This document shows positions 58,194-64,000 of a DNA stretch of 64,000 nt, piece after piece; the stretch's first letter is position 1; every line of letters starts with the position of its first letter. Below the pieces are notes generated by a model, which was given only the letters and a program-made list of their open reading frames with translations, was not told the DNA's origin and made no database searches. The translations under genes and the position numbers were made by a program. The stretch is from Methanocella_A sp963769045 (GTDB lineage: Archaea; Halobacteriota; Methanocellia; Methanocellales; Methanocellaceae), in the NCBI GenBank assembly GCA_963769045.1, contig CAVYKK010000019.1, positions 62,001-126,000 of the forward strand. The letters run 5' to 3'.

Positions 58194-59152
58194 TTTCAGA
58201 ATCCTCCAGTAAGTTGGCCACCGCATAGGCGGGAAACACTTTTGATATCCGTTCGTCGGAGACCTGGGCGCAGGGCATCTCCAGCCCGAACAGCGCGTCC
58301 CGGGCCAGGAATGCGCCCAGCCCGCAGATCGCCGCGCGCTTCAGCCCGTGCCTTCCGGAGACCATGCGGATGGCATCAGACAGGTCATCTAGCTGGCGCT
58401 TGTATGCCTGCATGGCAATGCTGCGGATGTCGTCCGTGTCGAGTTCCGACAGGTCACAGCACACCAGGCGGGCAATCCTCCGGGCCGCGCTCTCCGGGTC
58501 TTTGCCGCCGCCATCCGGCGTGTCGCACGAGTAGTCCTCAGGCGTTATCCGGCCCAGGATCAGGTACACGTCGGCCGTGATGGCGAAAAGCTCCGAGGCC
58601 GTCCGGACCGTAAAGCCTTTCGCTTCCACCGTATGCAGTAGCGCGGCGAGGTTTGTCCGCAGCGCGCCGGCATAGATCAGCTCGCTGCGGGCCAGTCGCT
58701 CGAAGTCGGTAGCGCCCGCGGCCGGAATGCCGCCGAGGACAGGAATTATGTCAGTGGTAGTGCTGCCGATGTCCACGAACAGGACGTCGCCATGTACCCG
58801 TCCGATGTACCGCGCCGATGCCGACCAGTTGGCCGCTCGAGAACAGCCGGTAGTCGTCAGTATTATCGTAGAAACGGCCGTCGCTGCCGTAAAATACCGC
58901 ATCCGGGAAGACGCTTTTGACAGTGCAGGCGATCTGGTCGACGCCGTCCTTTTTGGTCTGATAGCAGTCGGCTAGCTCGCCGGTGATCGTGACCCCGACC
59001 GTCCCGGCATCCGGGGCATTTCTCTTGATCTGCTCCAGCGTGCCCTTGAGGTCCGCGCCCCGCCAGAGCGGCAGGTAGACGGTCTCCGTATACCGGCCGT
59101 CAGAGGTCGCCGCCTTGGTGTTAGCGCCGCCGATGTCTATGCCAAGGCTCAG
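58183..59152 (-). CDS. mfnF: MfnF-like hydantoinase/oxoprolinase-fold protein, frameshifted
   Basis: About 322 residues after one slip near 58830. The N-terminal ASKHA phosphate loop GIDIGGANTKAATSDGRY is followed by TVGVTITGELADCYQTKKDG, then in the second frame DVLFVDIGSTTTDIIPVLGG and RTNLAALLHTVEAKGF. These are features of the archaeal hydantoinase-A-like MfnF, which joins the furan and tyramine-glutamate parts in methanofuran synthesis. Its place next to mfnD supports this. No start codon precedes the GIDIGG block; the frame is continuous with the mfnD end. Confidence 0.78.
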
Positions 59153-60002
59153 GAACGCCCCCAGGTCCTTTTTAGTGAACGAGCACCGCCCCCGGTAGCC
59201 CACGTGGTCCGGCAGCTCCCCGAACCGCGCCAGCAGGACCAGGTCGGCGAGGTTGCGGTCGATTACCCGGGCGACGCCCACCATCGCCGTGGTCGGCCGG
59301 GGATTGACGTCGACGATGTATGGCCGGTCCGCGTAGACAATGTCAACCCCGAAAAGCCCCTGCAGCCGAGCATGATGCCGGCCTTCCGGGCGACGTTGAA
59401 GATCTCGTCCTGTGCAGAATGGTCGATATTCACGTCGTTCCCGTCATAAGTGACGGACCTGTCCATGTGTATGTGCTGACGATTGAGCGTCAGCGGCAGC
59501 ACGAAGCCGCTGCCGGAAATGGAGAAACACTGAGGTGCTCGCCGTCGATGTACTCTGTCGAGATGAAGCCGTCCTTTTCCACCGGGCCCTCCGAGACGAA
59601 CACGCCATCGGAGCCGCAGCCGGTCCTGGGCTTGACCACGCACTTCACCGGGCCCTCCCTGACGATCCTCGGAGCATACAGGCCGTTGTGAAGAAGAATC
59701 TCCGTCGTCTCCGCCTTGTCGGCGCAGAGACGAATGACCGCCGGCGGGCTCCCGAGGCTGATGCAGGCGGACTCCAGCCGCTCGGTGCAGTCGGCCAGCA
59801 TGCCGTCCGGCGCAATGACGAGGCCGCAGTCGCAGGCTTTCGCGACGTTCATGAAGTCGTCGCCGAAGTCCCGCGGAATGGAAACGCTGCAGTCCGCACG
59901 TTCGAAGGACTTCCTCAACGTGCGCAGCATGGCGGCGCCTTCCATGCGTATCTCCTCGCCCATCCCGGTACAGACCGAGTATTCGGCCAGCATGACCTTC
60001 AT
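59153..60002 (-). CDS. mfnD: Tyramine-L-glutamate ligase (ATP-grasp), frameshifted
   Basis: About 283 residues after corrections near 59525 and 59370. From ATG 60002: MKVMLAEYSVCTGMGEEIRM, LVIAPDGMLADCTERLESAC, then the ATP-grasp core VKCVVKPRTGCGSDGVFVSE and ISTEYIDGEHLSVS, and in the later frames GFVLPLTLNRQHIH, LFGVDIVYADRPYIVDVNPR and PTTAMVGVARV. The DVNPRPTT stretch carries metal ligands. MfnD adds glutamate to tyramine in methanofuran synthesis. Assigned from the ATP-grasp pattern plus the adjacent mfnF. Confidence 0.78.
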
Positions 60003-60258
60003 AGGGACCAGATGAAATAGAGAGCGGCTACCTATAATATTCTTTCGTCCACGGATATTATTATGAAAAATCGATCAGACCGGCCTTGCAGTCGTCGAAG
60101 ACAGAAGCATTCGCGCGCAGGCGGGCGGGCGCCAGGAGGGAGGGCATACAGTTAAGAATGAGTCGTGAAGCGGATACTAGCAGGCTTCTTCTTTCAGGTT
60201 TATTTTACCATGGCACCTGAGTAAAATCTATATCCGAACCAGACCCATAGTGCTACGG

Positions 60259-61061
60259 ATGCCGCAAAAAATCCTGATCACGAACGATGACGGCGTGGGC
60301 TCCTCAGGCCTGCTGGCTGCCTACGAGGCGGTATGCGACCTCGGCGAGACATACGTCGTCGCCCCGGCCACCCAGCAGAGTGCCGTTGGCCGTTCTATGA
60401 CGCTGTTCGAGCCGCTGCGTATCGCGCGGCAGGCCTTCGGCGACACTATGGCCTACAGCGTGAACGGAACGCCTACTGACTCGGTGATCATTGGCATGTT
60501 CGTGGTCCTGGACCGCAAGCCGGATTTAGTGATATCCGGCATCAACATCGGCGAGAACCTTCGTGCCGAGGCAGCTACCACGTCGGGCACCATAGGCGCT
60601 GCGCTGGAGGCCTCGAACCAGGGCATACCGGCCATCGCCGTCTCCATGCGGGTCATGGACGAAGGGGATAAGTTCGTGGACACAAACCACATCCGCGACT
60701 ATGCCGTGGTGCAGCGTGTGATACGCCGCCTCGCGGAGCGGATACTGGCCGAGGGATGCCGGCCGGGGTGGACGTGCTCAACGTCAACGTCCCTTCCAAC
60801 GCGACGCCGGAGACGCCGGTTGTTGCCACGAGCCTTGCCCGCAGGATGTACGACACCCGGGTGCACCACCGCATGGATCCGCGGGGAAGGTCGTATTACT
60901 GGATCGACGGCACGGTGGTCGAGGACGCATCGGAGGGTACTGACCTGCACGTCGTAATGAAGAAGGGCTGCATATCCGTAACGCCATTGACGCTGGACAT
61001 GACGGCGAAAGCGGATCATGGCAGGCTGGACGATATGCTGCGCGATGCGTTTGGTAAATAA
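60259..61061 (+). CDS. surE: 5'/3'-nucleotidase SurE, frameshifted
   Basis: About 267 residues after a slip near 60757. ILITNDDGVGSSGLLAAYEA (metal-binding NDDG), APATQQSAVGRSMTLFEPLR, YSVNGTPTDSVIIG and VISGINIGENLRAEAATTSG are the SurE signatures. The second frame supplies VDVLNVNVPSNATPETPVVA and ends VMKKGCISVTPLTLDMTAKA. It hydrolyses nucleoside monophosphates. ATG 60259 is chosen over GTG 60250. The 250 bases before it hold a weak CG-rich motif and a TATA-like region. Confidence 0.88.
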
Positions 61062-61129
61062 ACAGCGTTTTTCATATAACTTTTTGTACGCATGCACGGC
61101 TATGAGACGAAGTAGTAAACGCTGAGCCG

Positions 61130-61175
61130 GCATCTGGCAGTACGTACACGACCGCCACGACGTACACGACGTTTA
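61130..61175. repeat. Degenerate ACGTACACG palindrome arm
   Basis: The units acgtacacgac and gacgtacacgacgtt are preceded at 61078 by taactttttgtacgc and gctgagccggcatctgg, which resemble the flanks of the palindromes at 23041 and 41982. It is a one-armed, decayed member in the 61062-61313 gap. Confidence 0.5.
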
Positions 61176-61313
61176 TTTTAAAGAGGCAGCACAAGCCCAT
61201 ATCGACAGCCAGACGCAACGTTTCTGCTTTTTTCCCATATATCGGTGGTTTTAGCGCCATATCCGATGGAATACAAAAAGAAACTAAACGTGATATTAAC
61301 AGGATGATCATTA

Positions 61314-63137
61314 ATGCGAGAGGATGCCAGGAAGCTAACGAAGGAACAAGAGAAGGCCGATTACAACCGGTTCATACTTCTCGTGATCATTGCGGCCGGA
61401 ATCGTGCTCACCCTGTACGTGAACGTGATTCTTGGCATTAACGTCGTCTATACGCATTTCTTCTATATCCCTATCATCCTGGCAGGGATCTGGTATCACC
61501 GCAAAGCCATCTATCTTGCACTTTTCCTGGGCGCTTGCCATATTTTCATCGGTTTCCTGCTCGCGGGCGAGTTCGTACCCAGCACGTTAGTGCGGGCCTT
61601 CATGTTCCTGGTCGTCGCCATCGTGGTGGCATACCTGTCGGAGGCCAGGGACCGGCTCTACAACCGGGTCAAGAGCTCCGAAAGCAACCTCCTGTCCATC
61701 TTTAACAGCATCTACGATGCGATCATCATCCATGACAGTGAGGGGAAGATCGTTGACGTCAACGACCGGATGCTCGAGATGTACGGGGTGACCCGGGAAG
61801 AGGCTAAAAAAATGTCAATATCGGGCGATTTATCGTCCCCGGACAACCCGGTCGCTACGCTGCCGGCCATATGGGATAAGGCCATGGCCGGGGAAGACCA
61901 GCTGTTCGAATGGAAAGGCCGGAGGCCGTCGGATGATTTCGTGTTCCACGCCGAAGTATACCTTCGCAAGATCGTGCTGAACGCCCGGCCGTTCATCATG
62001 GCCACCATCCGGGACATCAGCAAGCGCAAAGAAGCTGAGGAGGAACGCCTGAAGCTGTCACGTTACATCAGGCTGTTGCTGGAGTCTACAGACGAGGGCA
62101 TCGTCGGCGTGGACACCAGCGGAAGCAGCACGGTGATCAACCGCTCCGCGCTGCAGATGCTCGGCTACACGTCGGACGAGATCATGGGCAGGAACATGCA
62201 CGACCTGGTCCACTACCGCAAGAAGGACGGCACACCGTGCCCGAAAGAAGACTGCTGTGTCTACCAGTCCGTGGAGACGGGGGAGGGCTGCCGGGTGAGC
62301 AATGACGTATTCTGGCGGAAGGACGGCACGTCGTTCCCGGTCGAGTACTCGTCGTATCCGATTGTGGAGGAAGGGGTCATCAAAGGCTCGGTGGTCACAT
62401 TCACGGACATTACAGAGCGCATCCGGTCGGAGCAGGAAGTGCAGGACGCGAGAAGGCAGGCGGAACTGTACCTCGACCTCATGGGGCACGACATTAACAA
62501 CATGAACCAGATCGGCATCGGCTACCTGGAGCAGGCGCTGGAGACCATTAAGATCAGCGAGGAGGAGAAGTTTTTCATCACCAAGCCGCTGGAAGCATTA
62601 TACAACAGCTCCCGCCTGATTGACAATGTGCGGAAGCTCCAGGCGGTGCAGGAGGATAACATCCCGATAAAGGCGGTCGATGTCGGCAGGATTCTGGAGG
62701 ACGTGATCCCTCATTTCACACATGTGCACGGCCGGCAGGTGACCATCAATTACCGCGCATCCACTGGCTGCAGGGTCATGGCGAACGACTTGCTGAAGGA
62801 CGTCTTCTCCAACATCATCGGCAACGCGATCAAGCACTCGCAGGGGCCCCTGACCGTCGACGTAGGCCTTGAATGCACAGAACATGACGGGAAAAAATAT
62901 TGTCGCGTGACCGTCGACGACAACGGACCGGGCATTGCGGATGACATGAAGGAGAGACTATTCGTGCGCTTCCAGCGTGGCAAGACAAAGGCCAGCGGCA
63001 GGGGCCTGGGACTGTACCTGGTAAAATCGCTTGTCGAGAGCTATCACGGCACGGTGCGCGTCGAGGACCGTGTACAGGGCGACTATTCGAAAGGAAGCCG
63101 GTTCGCGGTAGAGCTGCCGGTGGCTGCGCAGGCGTAA
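61314..63137 (+). CDS. Membrane sensor histidine kinase with two PAS domains
   Basis: 607 residues, intact. Three or four N-terminal helices (FILLVIIAAGIVLTLYVNVI; FFYIPIILAGIWYH; LVRAFMFLVVAIVVAYL), PAS 1 (about 125-240, IFNSIYDAIIIHDSEGKIVD), PAS 2 (about 250-375, LLLESTDEGIVGVDTSGSST; it has CPKEDCCVY cysteines that could bind a metal or sense redox state), H-box ELYLDLMGHDINNMNQIGIG, then HATPase (VFSNIIGNAIKHS, VDDNGPGIADD, GRGLGLYLV). The same H-box is in the kinase at 42159. No adjacent regulator. It is the clearest unbroken member of this kinase group. Confidence 0.93.
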   Translation: MREDARKLTKEQEKADYNRFILLVIIAAGIVLTLYVNVILGINVVYTHFFYIPIILAGIWYHRKAIYLALFLGACHIFIGFLLAGEFVPSTLVRAFMFLVVAIVVAYLSEARDRLYNRVKSSESNLLSIFNSIYDAIIIHDSEGKIVDVNDRMLEMYGVTREEAKKMSISGDLSSPDNPVATLPAIWDKAMAGEDQLFEWKGRRPSDDFVFHAEVYLRKIVLNARPFIMATIRDISKRKEAEEERLKLSRYIRLLLESTDEGIVGVDTSGSSTVINRSALQMLGYTSDEIMGRNMHDLVHYRKKDGTPCPKEDCCVYQSVETGEGCRVSNDVFWRKDGTSFPVEYSSYPIVEEGVIKGSVVTFTDITERIRSEQEVQDARRQAELYLDLMGHDINNMNQIGIGYLEQALETIKISEEEKFFITKPLEALYNSSRLIDNVRKLQAVQEDNIPIKAVDVGRILEDVIPHFTHVHGRQVTINYRASTGCRVMANDLLKDVFSNIIGNAIKHSQGPLTVDVGLECTEHDGKKYCRVTVDDNGPGIADDMKERLFVRFQRGKTKASGRGLGLYLVKSLVESYHGTVRVEDRVQGDYSKGSRFAVELPVAAQA

Positions 63138-63234
63138 ACAGCGACGGCTGGCCCGGAAGACACCGCAAGTCCCACTTACAACTTTTTATATATCTGTCTG
63201 CCGGAGTATTATTATAAAATTATTCATATGGGAG

Positions 63235-64000
63235 ATGGTCGGACGTGCACAGCGAGGTGACCAGGGGCCTGATCCTGATAAGACACGGGATGAGCTCATT
63301 GCCGAGGTCCGTAAGCTGCAGGACGAGATCACGGTCCTGAAAGAGACGATGACGTCGCTCGACACCGGGGCGGAAAGGCAGCTCAAGGAGTTGAGCCGGC
63401 AGATCGACGAGCTCAAGGCTATGAATGAGGAGCTCGACGAGTCCCGGCGCGGCCTCGAGACAGTCCGAGGGGAAATACCGTGCCATCGGCGAGCTGATCC
63501 CGTACGGGTTCTGGTCCTGCGGCCCGGAGGGAGACGCCGGGTACTTCAGCCAGTCGTTCCTGGACCTTGCAGGGGTATCGCTGGAGACGCTGAAGCAGCA
63601 GGGATGGCCGGCGGTGCTGCCCCCGGAAGACCGGGCAAAGGCCGCAAAGGACTGGAAAGAATGCGTCCGCAGGCAGGGCTGCTGGGACTACGAGTACCGC
63701 ATCTTCGGCACGGACGGCCAGTTCCACACCGTCCTCAGCCGGGGCCTGCCGATCAGAGACACGGGCGGCCGGGTCGTTTCCTGGGCAGGCATCAACCTGG
63801 ACATTACGGAGCGCAAGCGGGTCGAGGACGAGCTGAAGCTGAGCGACCGCATGTTCAACGTGCTGGTCAACGCGAACATCATCGGCATCTTCATCAGCGC
63901 CGCAGACGGCACGATCCTGGAAGCGAACGACAGCTATCTCGACATCGTGGGCTACACCCGGGACGACATGAAGGCCGGCGGTATCAACTGCGCCCGCATG
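63235..64000 (+). CDS. PAS-domain signalling protein, partial, frameshifted
   Basis: It runs off the right edge. From about ATG 63235: a coiled coil (LIAEVRKLQDEITVLKETMT; QLKELSRQIDELKAMNEEL), then after a slip near 63470 a PAS domain (YRAIGELIPYGFWSCGPEGD, ITERKRVEDELKLSDRMF) and the start of a second PAS (VLVNANIIGIFISAADGTIL). The kinase part is presumably beyond the window. A TATA-like ttttatatat at 63184-63193 suits a start near 63220-63235. Confidence 0.75.
   Translation, partial: MVGRAQRGDQGPDPDKTRDELIAEVRKLQDEITVLKETMTSLDTGAERQLKELSRQIDELKAMNEELDESRRGLETVRGEIPCHRRADPVRVLVLRPGGRRRVLQPVVPGPCRGIAGDAEAAGMAGGAAPGRPGKGRKGLERMRPQAGLLGLRVPHLRHGRPVPHRPQPGPADQRHGRPGRFLGRHQPGHYGAQAGRGRAEAERPHVQRAGQREHHRHLHQRRRRHDPGSERQLSRHRGLHPGRHEGRRYQLRPH

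Overview
This window is a 64 kb stretch of moderately GC-rich euryarchaeal DNA. The gene set points to a methanogen, most likely near Methanocella (Methanocellales); this is inferred from gene content and was not tested by a search. The markers are a PAN proteasomal ATPase, aMBF1, an archaemetzincin, DUF356, DUF531 and DUF371 proteins, an HVO_0476-type zinc protein, the methanofuran-biosynthesis pair mfnD/mfnF, TATA-box promoters with near-leaderless starts, and several archaeal PAS histidine kinases.

Layout. 0-17 kb is mostly housekeeping: adenylate kinase-like protein and CDP-alcohol transferase, aMBF1 divergent from PAN, Sua5 / MetAP / nucleotidyltransferase, a degenerate Cas4-like protein, an NfeD-stomatin pair, two peroxiredoxin-fold proteins without the peroxidatic cysteine, DUF531, DUF371, PCMT, archaemetzincin and DUF123. 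17-24 kb holds surface proteins, a FemAB-like acyltransferase, a DUF192 protein with Thr-Pro linkers and a free-standing LAGLIDADG protein. 24-26 kb carries three tRNA genes and a gene-free 0.7 kb element with about 60-bp inverted ends. 26-31 kb has argF, an acyltransferase, DUF1405 and trkA/trkH. 31-36 kb has a LOG protein and a PadR / UvrA-like / methyltransferase module with a perfect operator palindrome, then two tRNA-Leu genes. 37-46 kb carries DUF454, a broken phosphoesterase, DUF5667, an APC permease, a histidine kinase and an NCS2 purine permease. 46-52 kb has two more kinases and an ArsR-V4R regulator. 52-57 kb is a type IV pilus-like secretion operon (TadA ATPase, two TadC/GspF halves, a RecA-fold partner). 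57-64 kb has a lipoprotein, mfnF/mfnD, surE and two further kinases.

Two features dominate the non-coding DNA. First, there are several unrelated families of dispersed intergenic repeats: long palindromes built from 9-bp units, a two-hairpin element found directly behind stop codons and tRNA 3' ends, and a (CG)-rich motif close to GCGTGCGCGCGCGAGCGGCC seen about nine times. Second, about twenty otherwise conserved genes are interrupted by single-base frameshifts, some visibly in homopolymers. I read most of these as assembly or sequencing errors and annotate such genes as one span, stating where the frame breaks.
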